A stretch of DNA of 53,710 nt from an uncultured Bacteroidales bacterium (GCA_945837185.1 CAMAMZ010000001.1:1-53710), one strand, 5' to 3'; counted from the stretch's first letter, positions 8,816 to 18,302 are shown. Notes: generated by a model not told the origin, from the sequence alone. Numbers and translations: made by a program.

Positions 8816-10786
8816 TTATGCGTCAATATTGGCATAGGTGGCGTTCTCTTCAATAAAGATACGACGTGGCTCAACATCATCGCCCATTAACATGGAGAAG
8901 ACTTCGTCAGCTTCTGCGGCATTTTCGATGGTTACTTGTTTGAGCAAACGGGTCTGCGGGTCCATGGTCGTTTCCCATAACTGCTCAGGATTCATTTCAC
9001 CAAGACCTTTGTAACGTTGTGTGTGTAGTGCCTTGTCGTCCTCCTTCCCCTCTACATACTTGTCGATGAAAGCTTGACGTTGCTGCTCGGTATAGCAGTA
9101 TTCGCTGACTTTCTTGTAGGTACATTTGTAGAGTGGGGGTGTAGCGATGTAGAGATGGCCTTCTTCAATAACCTTGGGCATGAAGCGATAGAAGAGTGTC
9201 ATGATCAGTGTGTCGATGTGGGAACCATCGACATCGGCGTCGGTCATGATGATAATCTTATCATAACGTAGCTTGTCGATATTAGCCTCACGGTCGTCCT
9301 CACCGTCAACACCGAAACGAACACCTATGCTCTGAATGATATTCATGACCGACTCAGCCTCGAAAACGCGGTGCCATTGTACCTTCTCTACATTCAGAAT
9401 CTTTCCTCTAAGCGGCAGAATAGCCTGGGTATAGCGGTCACGACCCTGTTTGGCGGAGCCACCGGCAGAATCTCCCTCTACAAGGAATATCTCACAGTCT
9501 TTAGGGTCTTTATTCGAGCAGTCGGCCAATTTGCCGGGCAGACCACCTCCGCTCATCACATTCTTACGCTGCACACTCTCGCGTGCCTTTCTTGCTGCGA
9601 TACGGGCTGTGGCGGCAAGCACCACCTTTTCACATATCTTCTTGGCTTCCACGGGATGCTCTTCCAGATAGTCGGAGAGCGCTTCGCCTACAGCCTGTTG
9701 TACGGCACCGGTAACTTCGCTGTTGCCCAGTTTGGTTTTTGTTTGTCCTTCAAACTGTGGCTCCGCTACCTTGATAGAGATGACAGCGGTCAGACCCTCG
9801 CGGAAGTCCTCACCGGCAATTTCTATTTTGGCCTTTTCTATTTGTTTGGAAATAACAGGGTCGGCATCGGCATATTTCTTGAGCGTACGCGTGAGTGCCA
9901 TACGGAAACCAACCAAGTGTGTACCACCTTCTATCGTATTGATGTTGTTGACATAGGAGTGGATGTTTTCGGAATAGTCGGTGTTGTACATGACAGCCAC
10001 TTCGATGGGTATGCCTTGTTTCTCAGTCTTGAGATAGATGACATCGTCGACGAGATGGGTGCGGTGACGGTCGACATAGCGTACAAACTCTTTCAGACCA
10101 TCTTTGGCATGGAATACCTCTTTGTGTGGCAGGCTGCCTTCGCTTGTTCGCATATCGATAAGCGTGATGCGGATGCCGGCATTAAGGAAAGCCAGTTCAC
10201 GCATGCGGCGTGCTACAATGTCCCATTGAAACTGGGTGGTGGTAAAGATGGTAGGGTCGGGCCAGAACTGTTGGCGTGTACCCCTTTTGGTGGTTTCGCC
10301 AACAACTTTCACAGGATAGAGTGGTTTTCCTTTTTCGTATTCTTGCTGGTAGATTTTGCCATCGCGGAAGACTTGCGACATCATGTGTGTGGAGAGCGCA
10401 TTGACGCAACTCACACCAACACCATGCAAACCACCACTCACCTTGTAGGAGCCTTTGTCGAATTTACCTCCGGCATGCAATACTGTCATGACAACCTCAA
10501 GGGCAGACTTGTGTAGTTTCTTATGCTCGTCGACAGGAATGCCACGACCATTGTCTTCAACGGTCACTGAATTGTCTTCATTGATGGTTACTTCTATATC
10601 TGTGCAATATCCAGCCATGGCCTCATCGATGGAGTTGTCTACCGTCTCGTTGATGAGGTGGTGAAGACCTTTCTCGCTAATGTCGCCAATATACATGGCG
10701 GGGCGCTTTCTTACAGCCTCTAAGCCTTCAAGGACTTGGATGTTACTGGCCGAATAATTGCTCTCTATGTTCTGATTTTCTGCCAT
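8816..10786 (-). CDS. gyrB: DNA gyrase subunit B
   Basis: About 656 residues of the ATPase subunit of the type II topoisomerase that introduces negative supercoils; it acts with GyrA. Early motifs are VRKRPAMYIG, the GHKL ATP site with NETVDNSIDEA and DNGRGIP, and the ATP lid GGLHGVGVS. The TOPRIM part has EGDSAGGSAKQGRDR and DADVDGSHI, and the C-terminal block has QRYKGLGEMN. Start MAENQNIES at 10786 is preferred over an ATG 36 bases upstream, since the latter adds residues unlike GyrB. The length fits the shorter GyrB form; ParE is the alternative, but the RKRPAMYIG context and single-copy setting favour GyrB. Confidence 0.92.
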   Translation of the reverse strand: MAENQNIESNYSASNIQVLEGLEAVRKRPAMYIGDISEKGLHHLINETVDNSIDEAMAGYCTDIEVTINEDNSVTVEDNGRGIPVDEHKKLHKSALEVVMTVLHAGGKFDKGSYKVSGGLHGVGVSCVNALSTHMMSQVFRDGKIYQQEYEKGKPLYPVKVVGETTKRGTRQQFWPDPTIFTTTQFQWDIVARRMRELAFLNAGIRITLIDMRTSEGSLPHKEVFHAKDGLKEFVRYVDRHRTHLVDDVIYLKTEKQGIPIEVAVMYNTDYSENIHSYVNNINTIEGGTHLVGFRMALTRTLKKYADADPVISKQIEKAKIEIAGEDFREGLTAVISIKVAEPQFEGQTKTKLGNSEVTGAVQQAVGEALSDYLEEHPVEAKKICEKVVLAATARIAARKARESVQRKNVMSGGGLPGKLADCSNKDPKDCEIFLVEGDSAGGSAKQGRDRYTQAILPLRGKILNVEKVQWHRVFEAESVMNIIQSIGVRFGVDGEDDREANIDKLRYDKIIIMTDADVDGSHIDTLIMTLFYRFMPKVIEEGHLYIATPPLYKCTYKKVSEYCYTEQQRQAFIDKYVEGKEDDKALHTQRYKGLGEMNPEQLWETTMDPQTRLLKQVTIENAAEADEVFSMLMGDDVEPRRIFIEENATYANIDA

Positions 10787-10810
10787 TATATGTTTCTGAA
10801 ATTTATTATG

Positions 10811-10818
10811 CAAAGATA
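10811..10818 (-). promoter_or_regulatory. Probable -7 box of the gyrB promoter
   Basis: TATCTTTG on the minus strand, 25 bases before the gyrB ATG, fits TAnnTTTG. I see no good -33 element at the right distance. It lies just downstream of the rpsT terminator, so gyrB would start fresh transcription there. Confidence 0.5.
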
Positions 10819-10851
10819 GCAAAAAAGCTGGATATGGAGAAACTTTTAATC

Positions 10852-10882
10852 AAAAAAAAGACCGCTGTTAAGAGCGGTCTTT
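10852..10882 (-). terminator. Rho-independent terminator after rpsT
   Basis: On the minus strand AAAGACCGCT, a short loop, then AGCGGTCTTTTTTTT form a 10-bp stem with a run of eight T. It starts 26 bases after the rpsT stop and separates it from gyrB. Confidence 0.9.
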
Positions 10883-10908
10883 GTGGGTTTGATATCTGAT
10901 AATAGGGA

Positions 10909-11163
10909 TTAGCCCAACTTGTTGATATGCAATGCCAAGCTTGATTTGATATTGGCAGCCTTGTTCTTGTGGATAAGGTTTGTCTTTGCGAGTTTGTCCA
11001 ACATCTTCTGTACAGCGGGGTACATCTTAACAGCTTCTTCCTTGTCGGTAATTGCACGCAGTTTGCGTACAGCATTGCGCATCGTCTTTGCATAATACTT
11101 ATTATGCAACGTCTTGACTTTCGTCTGACGGATTCTCTTCAATGATGATTTGTGATTTGCCAT
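10909..11163 (-). CDS. rpsT: 30S ribosomal protein S20
   Basis: 84 residues, small and very basic, beginning MANHKSSLKRIRQ and ending NKAANIKSSLALHINKLG; both ends are diagnostic for S20, which binds 16S rRNA early in small-subunit assembly. The start at 11163 is fixed by homology; the open frame upstream runs into tRNA sequence. The gene begins 26 bases after the 3' end of tRNA-Glu with no -7 box in between, so it is probably cotranscribed with the tRNA from the promoter at 11284-11315. Confidence 0.97.
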   Translation of the reverse strand: MANHKSSLKRIRQTKVKTLHNKYYAKTMRNAVRKLRAITDKEEAVKMYPAVQKMLDKLAKTNLIHKNKAANIKSSLALHINKLG

Positions 11164-11189
11164 CTTTATTTTTTGTCTTCTTTTAATTT

Positions 11190-11264
11190 TGGTAGTCCCT
11201 AGGAGAGTCGAACTCCTCTTTAGAGAATGAAAATCTCTCGTCCTAACCGATAGACGAAGGGACC
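11190..11264 (-). tRNA. tRNA-Glu (anticodon TTC)
   Basis: Read on the minus strand, the acceptor arms GGTCCCT and AGGGACT pair, the anticodon stem AGAGA/TCTCT encloses the seven-base loop TTTTCAT giving anticodon TTC, and the T arm AGGAG-TTCGACT-CTCCT is regular. The 3' CCA is encoded (ACCA at the 11190 end). It lies between recO and rpsT. Confidence 0.97.
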
Positions 11265-11283
11265 TAAAGCTGATTAGCGGGTG

Positions 11284-11315
11284 CAAAGTTATGTATTTTC
11301 TCTGAAACATCCAAA
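11284..11315 (-). promoter_or_regulatory. Promoter for tRNA-Glu and rpsT
   Basis: Minus-strand -7 box TAACTTTG (11284-11291) and -33 TTTG (11312-11315) are 20 bases apart. The box ends about 20 bases before the mature tRNA 5' end. Confidence 0.7.
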
Positions 11316-11354
11316 TTTTCAGAAAGAAATTTTCGCAACTTACATGTTTTTTAT

Positions 11355-11362
11355 TAATTTTG
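11355..11362 (+). promoter_or_regulatory. Probable -7 box of the recO promoter
   Basis: TAATTTTG lies 7 bases before the recO ATG. The -33 element is poor. If used, the recO leader would be only a few bases long. Confidence 0.4.
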
Positions 11363-11369
11363 TGGTATT

Positions 11370-12101
11370 ATGCAGCTGAAAACCCGCGCTATTGTGTTGC
11401 GAACGGTCAAATATGGCGATTCGCAATGGATTGTTGATTTGCTTACGGAAGAAGCAGGTCGCATGTCGTGTATTTGTACTATTCCCCATTCGGGTCGCGG
11501 AAAAATCAAGAAGCAGTTCTTTCAGCCTTTACACCTTTTGGACCTTGTCGTAACGTGTCGTTCCACGGCTTCGTTACAACGGTTGGCCGATGTGAGACTG
11601 CAGGTGCCGTTAGTGTCAATTCCTGTTGAACCGTCGAAGTTGGCTATAGCACTTTTCGTGGCAGAATTCCTATGTTATGCCACACGTGGAGAACGTCAGA
11701 ATAGCGCCTTATATGATTATGTGTCGAACAGCATATTATGGTTGGATGGCGCATCGCAGGGCTACAGCAATTTCCATTTGGTGTTTATGATGCGCCTGTC
11801 TCGTTTCTTGGGTTTTTGGCCCAATTTGGATAACTATGCGGAAGGGAAGGGGTTTGACCTCCGGGAAGGTATGTTCGTGGATAGTGTACCCTTGCATAAA
11901 GATTATGTGGAAGCTGATGAGGCCGCTCGTATTGTGCCGCTCATGCGTATGAATTATGCTACGATGCATTTGTATCGCATGAACCGCAAGGACCGAAACC
12001 GTTGTGTGGAATGGCTGTTGCACTTTTACCGGCTCCATATACCTGACTTTCCGGAATTGCGTTCATGGTTGGTATTAAGGGAATTGTATGCATCAAATTG
12101 A
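11370..12101 (+). CDS. recO: DNA repair protein RecO
   Basis: 243 residues of the RecFOR-pathway mediator that anneals single strands and helps load RecA at gaps. The N-terminal OB-fold is evident from the start LKTRAIVLRTVKYGDSQWIV and the following strand segments; the rest is the helical RecO domain. The four-cysteine zinc site of some RecO proteins is not seen, as in other Bacteroidales members. The gene is divergent from tRNA-Glu and ends in a hairpin shared with ftsZ; its TGA stop lies inside the hairpin arm. Confidence 0.92.
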   Translation: MQLKTRAIVLRTVKYGDSQWIVDLLTEEAGRMSCICTIPHSGRGKIKKQFFQPLHLLDLVVTCRSTASLQRLADVRLQVPLVSIPVEPSKLAIALFVAEFLCYATRGERQNSALYDYVSNSILWLDGASQGYSNFHLVFMMRLSRFLGFWPNLDNYAEGKGFDLREGMFVDSVPLHKDYVEADEAARIVPLMRMNYATMHLYRMNRKDRNRCVEWLLHFYRLHIPDFPELRSWLVLRELYASN

Positions 12102-12130
12102 GCCTCAGCAAAAGGGATGCTGAGGCTCAA
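12098..12130. terminator. Hairpin between recO and ftsZ, probable bidirectional terminator
   Basis: TTGAGCCTCAGC (12098-12109) and GCTGAGGCTCAA (12119-12130) are perfect 12-bp complements around a 9-base loop. The left arm includes the recO stop. No long T tract follows on either strand, so it may stall polymerase or protect 3' ends rather than act as a classical terminator. Confidence 0.6.
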
Positions 12131-12200
12131 CTTACTGTGTTCCCGAAAAGGCCTGAGGCTTTATAGGGAATGGAGGTCGTCATGATGTGACGGTTGACAC

Positions 12201-13517
12201 TTATGTAAAGCTAATCAAACCTTGTACGGGTTCACCGTCTTTATCCGGGTTGTCGATGATGCCCGATGCTTGTCGGCGAATATCGTCAATGAGTTGTTTC
12301 GAGCGTTTATAGGTAGGTGTATTCTCTACTGCCAAGATAACATCCTCGTTGTCCAAGTCCTCTGGGCGGAACAGGAAGATATGCGGCCGACGTTTGTATT
12401 GATTGCTGTTGGAAGTGTTGCCATAATAACGATTGCGTCGGTCTTGACGTTCTGCTGCACGTTCCTCTTCTTGAGCCCTACGGTCGGCTTCTTCCTGCGA
12501 ATGCTTTTTGCCCAAGTGGCTGTGCATGCCGTCGACATCTTCAATACCAAAGCCTGTGGCGAGGATGGTCACCTTAACCCGTTTGCCTAATTCCGGATCG
12601 ATGGCTAAGCCCCATTTGATTTCAAAGTCGTTGTCAAACTTGGCCATGAAATCATTCACATCATTCATCTCCTCCATCATAAGGCCACCTGCGTGGCTGT
12701 TGTTCTCGTTGGAGAAGTTCAAACTGAGGAGAATCTTCTTGGCATTGAAGATATCATTGTCGTTCAGCAACGGAGAGTGGAGTGCATCCTCAATGGCTTT
12801 CTTTACGCGGCCTTCGCCTTCGCCATAGCCTGTACTCATAATGGCCACACCGCCATCTTTCAATACCGTCTTCACATCGTTGAAGTCGAGGTTGATAAGA
12901 CCATGATTAGTGATGATTTCTGCGATGCTTTTTGCTGCGATGCTCAGGGTGTCGTCGGCTTTGCCAAAAGCATCGAGAACGGTCAATTCTGGATAGATTT
13001 CCCGAAGACGTTCGTTGTTGATGACCAAAAGCGCATCGACATGCTTCGACATCTCCTCTACGCCATCAAGGGCCTGGTCGATTTTCTTATCGCCCTCGAA
13101 GCGGAAGGGAATGGTAACGATGCCCACAGTGAGAATATCTAATTCTTTGCTTATACGGGCAATGACAGGAGCGGCGCCTGTTCCGGTTCCTCCGCCCATG
13201 CCGGCTGTGATAAAGGCCATCTTAGTTCCATCGCTCAACATATTGCGTATCTCGTCGATGGTTTCTTCCGCTGCTTGTCGCGCGCGTTCCGGTTTGTTGC
13301 CTGCTCCCAATCCTTCTTTGCCAAGTTGCAGGTGAATAGGTACGGGAGAGTCGTTGAGTGCCTGATTGTCAGTATTGCACAATACAAAACTTACATCGTG
13401 GATGCCTTCTCTGTACATGTGGTTGACAGCGTTGCCACCGCCACCGCCAACACCAATAACCTTAATGATGCTGTTTCCTTGCTCGGGTTCTCCGAAATCC
13501 AATATTGTCGTGCTCAT
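12201..13517 (-). CDS. ftsZ: Cell division protein FtsZ
   Basis: 438 residues of the tubulin-like GTPase that forms the Z ring at mid-cell. The nucleotide-binding loop GVGGGGGNAV starts at 22 and the tubulin signature GGGTGTG is at 107-113; the T7-loop motif NLDFNDVKTV follows near 208. After the GTPase core there is a charged linker (EEADRRAQEEERAAERQDRR) and a C-terminal segment ending VQGLISFT, which does not look like the usual FtsA-binding tail motif of proteobacteria. It is the last gene of the dcw cluster, 50 bases after ftsA. Confidence 0.98.
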   Translation of the reverse strand: MSTTILDFGEPEQGNSIIKVIGVGGGGGNAVNHMYREGIHDVSFVLCNTDNQALNDSPVPIHLQLGKEGLGAGNKPERARQAAEETIDEIRNMLSDGTKMAFITAGMGGGTGTGAAPVIARISKELDILTVGIVTIPFRFEGDKKIDQALDGVEEMSKHVDALLVINNERLREIYPELTVLDAFGKADDTLSIAAKSIAEIITNHGLINLDFNDVKTVLKDGGVAIMSTGYGEGEGRVKKAIEDALHSPLLNDNDIFNAKKILLSLNFSNENNSHAGGLMMEEMNDVNDFMAKFDNDFEIKWGLAIDPELGKRVKVTILATGFGIEDVDGMHSHLGKKHSQEEADRRAQEEERAAERQDRRNRYYGNTSNSNQYKRRPHIFLFRPEDLDNEDVILAVENTPTYKRSKQLIDDIRRQASGIIDNPDKDGEPVQGLISFT

Positions 13518-13567
13518 ATCCTACTTATGCTAAATTATGGGTTGAATGATAATCAGAATAAAGTATC

Positions 13568-15004
13568 TTATTCATCTTCAGAGATAATCTTCTTGAAATA
13601 ATGCTTCATTGACCGCATCGACCTGTTGAAGAGGCTGTTCTCTTTCTTCTGTCGCTTTTCTTCCTCCTCTTTCTGTCGTGCTTCTTCTTCAGCCTGTTCT
13701 TTTTTCTTGCGGGCATCTTCCTCTGCCTTTTGCTTTTCCGCTTCAGTTTGCACCACGCCTCGACCACTCGTTTCGTTCAAGGAACGAGGATTCTTGTGCA
13801 AATCAGCAGTGGTGTAGTTGGTTTTCTCTTCGCCTGAGAACAGATCGGAAGTGATGTCGCCACCAGCACAGTTCATGTCACCTTTCTCCAGCAGACCGAG
13901 AATGGTATTCATCCTGCCATCATGTGCTGTGATTTCAGGCTGCTTGCCATTGATGGTTTGGTTGACAAATCGGGCAATGCGTATTTTCTCTATGTGGGTA
14001 TGTGTGCGGAATGCCTTGTGGATATTGGGCATCATGGAGCCGCCACCTGTGAGGATGATACCTCCGAGCAGCTTGTCGACGTATTCGCCCGGAACCTGGA
14101 ACCATGCGTTCTCGATGATTTCTTCCATGCGTGCCTCAACAATCTCAATGAATTTACGGCTTTCAATCTGCCGTTCCGCATCGATGGAAAGCATCAGCGA
14201 GTTGTCGATGTCGTTGTTTTCTGTATAGGCACTTGCATACTTGAGTTTCATCTTCTCGGCCTCGCTCTCGTCCATCTGCAGCGAACTGATATCTTTGGTG
14301 ATATTGCTGCTGCCTAAAGGAATTACAGCCAAGTGACGGAGAATGTTCTTGTAATAAACCGATACGGTGGTTGTGTCGGCACCGATATCAACCATCATAC
14401 AGCCGCTGCGTTTCTCTGTTTCGGTCAAGATGCTGTCGGCAAGTGCCAAGGGAGCGAGATACATTTCGGCGATGGCAATATTGGCCTTGTTGAAACAGAG
14501 GTTGAGGTTGCGATAATATACCTTTCTCCAGAGAATGTTCAAGAAGTTGCCTTCCAGGCGATTGCATTGGATTCCTACAGGGTCAAGCTGGAACTGGTTG
14601 TCGACCTTATATTCTTGCGTAGCCGCATCGAGAATTTCTTGTTCTGGATAGGACATGCTACGGTTGGCATCCATCAGTTCGTTTACCATGTTTTGGTCAA
14701 CGATGGTATTGACAGGCAAATCTTTGGCGATAACGTTCTTGATGCTGCGGATAGAGCGTCCTCCCACACCAACATAGACATGGGCTATTTTGGTCTTAAG
14801 ACTTGTTTCCAAACGTTTGATGATATTGGAAAGGCACAGCACTGTCTTTTCAATGTTGTAGATAACCCCCTTTCGAATACATGCTGAGGCATCCTCCTGT
14901 GCCACAGCGAGGATGCTGATGCTACCATCCGAATTCTTTTTTCCTGCGATACCAATAATCTTGGAAGATCCCAGCTCAATCGCTATAATAAATTCCTTTG
15001 CCAT
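13568..15004 (-). CDS. ftsA: Cell division protein FtsA
   Basis: About 478 residues of the actin-like ATPase that tethers FtsZ filaments to the membrane. The start MAKEFIIAIELGSSKI carries the phosphate-1 loop; DIGADTTTVSVY and GGIILTGGGSMMPNI are the later ATPase motifs. After about residue 395 comes a long, low-complexity charged stretch (many EE, KK and QK repeats) and then a C-terminal amphipathic segment MRSMKHYFKKI, a likely membrane-targeting helix. Start at 15004 leaves one base after the ftsQ stop; an ATG 15 bases further upstream is possible. Confidence 0.96.
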   Translation of the reverse strand: MAKEFIIAIELGSSKIIGIAGKKNSDGSISILAVAQEDASACIRKGVIYNIEKTVLCLSNIIKRLETSLKTKIAHVYVGVGGRSIRSIKNVIAKDLPVNTIVDQNMVNELMDANRSMSYPEQEILDAATQEYKVDNQFQLDPVGIQCNRLEGNFLNILWRKVYYRNLNLCFNKANIAIAEMYLAPLALADSILTETEKRSGCMMVDIGADTTTVSVYYKNILRHLAVIPLGSSNITKDISSLQMDESEAEKMKLKYASAYTENNDIDNSLMLSIDAERQIESRKFIEIVEARMEEIIENAWFQVPGEYVDKLLGGIILTGGGSMMPNIHKAFRTHTHIEKIRIARFVNQTINGKQPEITAHDGRMNTILGLLEKGDMNCAGGDITSDLFSGEEKTNYTTADLHKNPRSLNETSGRGVVQTEAEKQKAEEDARKKKEQAEEEARQKEEEEKRQKKENSLFNRSMRSMKHYFKKIISEDE

Positions 15005-15005
15005 A

Positions 15006-15818
15006 TTAGTTGTTGTCATTATCTGTTGCGTTGTGTTTCTTGCAGATAATCTGGTTGTCGAACTCCAGATTGATATAGTTATATTTGTTCCATCCTACTT
15101 GAGAAAGTCCATATTTGTAGAATTTCTCGAGGCGTGTCATCTTTTTGGTTGTAAAGTCCTCAATCATCTTTTTGCGCGTGGATGGGTCGCTGCTCTCGGG
15201 AAGCGGTCCCAAATGAACGATATGCGAGCCAACTCTCGGTACCAATTCGATGCTCTTGTCGTGTAACACATTCACTTGCTCTGTTTGGTTGCGCCAAAAG
15301 TCGTTGCCCATAAGGGTATTGACAAAATGGGATATGTACTGTTTGGCATATTTGCGTGAGATGTAGCCTGTGGCTACAATCAAGTCGCTTGTATAATGTG
15401 AATTGGGCATGACTTGGTTGTTGTCGTCAAGATAATAGTCATCTCCATTGATAGCCTTGATTCTTACGGTAGGCATACGTTGGGTAAGGTAGATGGTAAC
15501 GTGGCCATCTTGCGTCTTAAAGCATTCTGCCGTCTTGACAAACGGACTGGCCTTCAGACTTTCCTCTATGCTGCGCACATTAACGGTGTTCAGTTGTTTC
15601 CCAAGCGGGTATAAGCGTAATCTCTCCAACCTTTTTTTTATTTCCTGTGTATCTAAAAAGCCGTTGGCCGATTCGTCTTGAATATCGATGCTCACTTTGG
15701 TGCACAGCCGATTGCTCTCATCGGGTTTGTTGAACGCGGTGATAGCAAAGGCAATGTAACAGCCCAGTGCGATGTCGGCCGTGACAAGCGCTATTTTTTT
15801 CCAGTTGATATAAATCAT
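15006..15818 (-). CDS. ftsQ: Cell division protein FtsQ
   Basis: 270 residues. A single membrane segment (about 9-28, KIALVTADIALGCYIAFAIT) follows a short cytoplasmic start; the remainder is periplasmic, with a POTRA-like part beginning ANGFLDTQEIKKRLERL and the FtsQ/DivIB region after it. It links the early and late divisome proteins. Sequence conservation in this family is low, so the position between murC and ftsA is important evidence. Its ATG overlaps the murC stop in an ATGA arrangement, suggesting translational coupling. Confidence 0.9.
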   Translation of the reverse strand: MIYINWKKIALVTADIALGCYIAFAITAFNKPDESNRLCTKVSIDIQDESANGFLDTQEIKKRLERLRLYPLGKQLNTVNVRSIEESLKASPFVKTAECFKTQDGHVTIYLTQRMPTVRIKAINGDDYYLDDNNQVMPNSHYTSDLIVATGYISRKYAKQYISHFVNTLMGNDFWRNQTEQVNVLHDKSIELVPRVGSHIVHLGPLPESSDPSTRKKMIEDFTTKKMTRLEKFYKYGLSQVGWNKYNYINLEFDNQIICKKHNATDNDNN

Positions 15819-17191
15819 TTGTTGGATAATATTTCTGCCAGTTGCGGAACGTAATTATCTAAGTCGCCTGCTCCCAGAATGACGAGCACATCAAAATCCC
15901 GTTGCTTCGCAAGGGCGATAACCTCTTCTTTGTGAATCATGCTTTTCTCCACACCGGGTTTGAGATGGTCGTAAATGAGTTGGCTGCTAACACCCTCGAT
16001 GGGTTGCTCACGGGCCGGATAGATATCGCAGAGGATTACCTCATCGAGTTGGCTCAACGCCTCGGCAAACTCCAGATAGAAGTCTCTTGTACGGGTGTAC
16101 AGATGGGGCTGGAATATTGCGGTTATCTTACGGTTGGCATACAGTTCCCGCAAGCTTTTCGCACTTTGGTATATTTCTTTGGGATGGTGCGCATAGTCAG
16201 AAAGAAGCACATGACGGCTGTCTTTCAGTCGGAAATCGAAACGACGGTCTACACCCCCATAGGTCTTCATGCCTTCACGAAGTTCGTCGGCAGTACATCC
16301 GTTGAGTTGTGCCATAGCCATGGCAGCAACACCATTCTCTATATTGATAGGAACGGGCTGACCTAATTCTATATTCCGCACGATTTCAATGGGTGAAATG
16401 AAATCGAAGGTAATCTCACCGTTCTCTATCCGTATGTTGTCGGCGTGAAAGTCGCCTTCATGAAGGCTGTATTCGTACGTCTGCACACCGGGTTGAACGT
16501 CGGCCCTCATTTCCAATCCCTTATGCAGAATGAGAGCCCCACCAGGCTGGATGAGCGTGGTGTAATGACGGAAGCTCTCCAGATAAGCCTCTTTGGTTCC
16601 GTAGATGTCTAAGTGGTCAGGATCGGTAGAGGTGATGACACTCATCCACGGACGAAGCCAATGGAAACTACGGTCAAACTCGTCGGCCTCGATTACAATC
16701 AGGTCACTTTGGTTGCTCAGAATATAGTTTGTGCCATAGTTCTTGGAGATGCCTCCAAGGAAGGCATTACAGTCGAGGTGACTTTGATGCAGGATATGCG
16801 CGCACATCGTTGACGTGGTGGTCTTGCCATGCGTGCCTGCCACACAGAGTCCTTTATGGGTTCGTGTGAGTGTGCCCAACACTTGAGCCCTCTTCTCTAT
16901 GGTGAACCCATTGTTGCGGAAAAAGACAAGTTCTTGGTGGTTCTTGGGTATGGCAGGTGTGTAAACAACCAAGCATGTTTCGGAATCCTTGCAAGGTGCA
17001 GGAATTGCCTCTACTGACTCCTCGTAGTGGATGTGCATCCCCTCCTTCTCTAACTGTTGGGTAAGGGGAGTAGGCACCTTGTCGTAGCCTGCCACACAGA
17101 TGCCTTTGTGCAGGAAATAGCGCGCCAGTGCACTCATGCCGATTCCACCGGCGCCAACAAAATAGATTGCTTTGATATCTTTAATTTCCAT
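15815..17191 (-). CDS. murC: UDP-N-acetylmuramate--L-alanine ligase
   Basis: About 458 residues, the first amino-acid-adding Mur ligase, using ATP to join L-Ala to UDP-MurNAc in the cytoplasm. The N-terminal Rossmann motif is FVGAGGIGMSALARYF, the ATP loop GTHGKTTTST, and the C-terminal domain contains DYAHHPKEI and FQPHLYTRT, the latter diagnostic of MurC. I place the start at MEIKDIK (17191), giving an 11-base overlap with murG; an ATG at 17203 is an alternative. Confidence 0.97.
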   Translation of the reverse strand: MEIKDIKAIYFVGAGGIGMSALARYFLHKGICVAGYDKVPTPLTQQLEKEGMHIHYEESVEAIPAPCKDSETCLVVYTPAIPKNHQELVFFRNNGFTIEKRAQVLGTLTRTHKGLCVAGTHGKTTTSTMCAHILHQSHLDCNAFLGGISKNYGTNYILSNQSDLIVIEADEFDRSFHWLRPWMSVITSTDPDHLDIYGTKEAYLESFRHYTTLIQPGGALILHKGLEMRADVQPGVQTYEYSLHEGDFHADNIRIENGEITFDFISPIEIVRNIELGQPVPINIENGVAAMAMAQLNGCTADELREGMKTYGGVDRRFDFRLKDSRHVLLSDYAHHPKEIYQSAKSLRELYANRKITAIFQPHLYTRTRDFYLEFAEALSQLDEVILCDIYPAREQPIEGVSSQLIYDHLKPGVEKSMIHKEEVIALAKQRDFDVLVILGAGDLDNYVPQLAEILSNK

Positions 17192-18302
17192 GTTTGTTTT
17201 CAATTAATCGGATAACTTCTTTCGCGATGGTTGTTGCGGAATCGGGAACACCAAGCGTGGTGATGTTTTGAGAGAGTGAAGCCAGTTTCGTGCTGTTGTT
17301 GACAACTTCGATGGCTTTGGGGAGCAACACTTCCTTTGCTTCAGCGTCTTTTACATAGATGGCTGCATCTTTGTTGACGAGAGCCATGGCATTCTGCGTC
17401 TGGTGGTCTTCGGCCACATTCGGACTTGGAACAAGAATGACAGGTTTTCCTATCAAACAGAATTCACTGATGGAACTGGCGCCCGCCCTGCTGATAACCA
17501 GATCGGCTGCTCGATATGCCGCCCCCATATCACTGATAAAGTCGGTTACTTTGAGCATCGGCATGTCTGGTGTTTGGCGTAAGGAGGCACAAATGTCCTC
17601 ATAATAGAACTTTCCGGTTTGCCAGATTAGCTGCACACCAGACTCTCTTAATAACGTAAGTTGGTTGAGGACGCTTTCATTCAAGGTGCGTGCGCCAAGG
17701 CTGCCTCCCACAATGAGTATCGTCTTCTTTGAGGGGTCAAGTCCAAACGAGCGTATGGCATCCTCGCGGCTTATTGTAGCATCAAGAATGTTCTGCCTGA
17801 CAGGATTGCCCGTTAGAATAATCTTTTCGGCAGGGAAGAAGCGTTCCATGCCCTGATAAGCCACACAAATCTTATCGGCCTTTTTGGCCAGCAGACGATT
17901 GGTGACTCCTGCAAATGAATTTTGTTCTTGAATGAGACAGGGAATGCCTTGTGAGGCACATACGTTCAGTGTTGGGCCACTGGCATAGCCACCCACTCCT
18001 ACAGCAGCCATCGGACGAAATTCTTTCACGATGCGTTTGGCCAGAAGTTCGCTTCTCCATATTTTGAAGAGTACTGCGATGTTCTTCAGCAAATGTTTGC
18101 GGTCGAAACCACAGATGGGGAGCCCTTTAATCTCATAGCCGGCAGCTGGTACGCGCTGCATCTCCATTCTGCCTAAGGCTCCTACGAACAATATGTGTGC
18201 ATCGGGCCTTAGCGCCTTAATGGCATTGGCTATGGATATAGCGGGAAAGATATGTCCGCCGGTACCTCCGCCACTGATAATGATTCTCAATTCCTTATCC
18301 AT
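17181..18302 (-). CDS. murG: UDP-GlcNAc:lipid I N-acetylglucosaminyltransferase
   Basis: About 373 residues, the peripheral membrane GT-B enzyme that turns lipid I into lipid II. The G loop IISGGGTGGHIFPA begins at residue 7, GVGGYASGP and GGSLGARTLN follow, and SRAGASSISEF with PNVAEDHQTQNA makes up the UDP-GlcNAc site. The start MDKELRIIIS at 18302 is preferred over an ATG 27 bases upstream. A 75-base gap, the second largest in the cluster, separates it from ftsW. Confidence 0.97.
   Translation of the reverse strand: MDKELRIIISGGGTGGHIFPAISIANAIKALRPDAHILFVGALGRMEMQRVPAAGYEIKGLPICGFDRKHLLKNIAVLFKIWRSELLAKRIVKEFRPMAAVGVGGYASGPTLNVCASQGIPCLIQEQNSFAGVTNRLLAKKADKICVAYQGMERFFPAEKIILTGNPVRQNILDATISREDAIRSFGLDPSKKTILIVGGSLGARTLNESVLNQLTLLRESGVQLIWQTGKFYYEDICASLRQTPDMPMLKVTDFISDMGAAYRAADLVISRAGASSISEFCLIGKPVILVPSPNVAEDHQTQNAMALVNKDAAIYVKDAEAKEVLLPKAIEVVNNSTKLASLSQNITTLGVPDSATTIAKEVIRLIENKHGN

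Noticed and set aside
9371..10516. Plus-strand frame of 381 codons opposite gyrB
   Set aside because: Antisense shadow; GyrB motifs on the other strand are complete.
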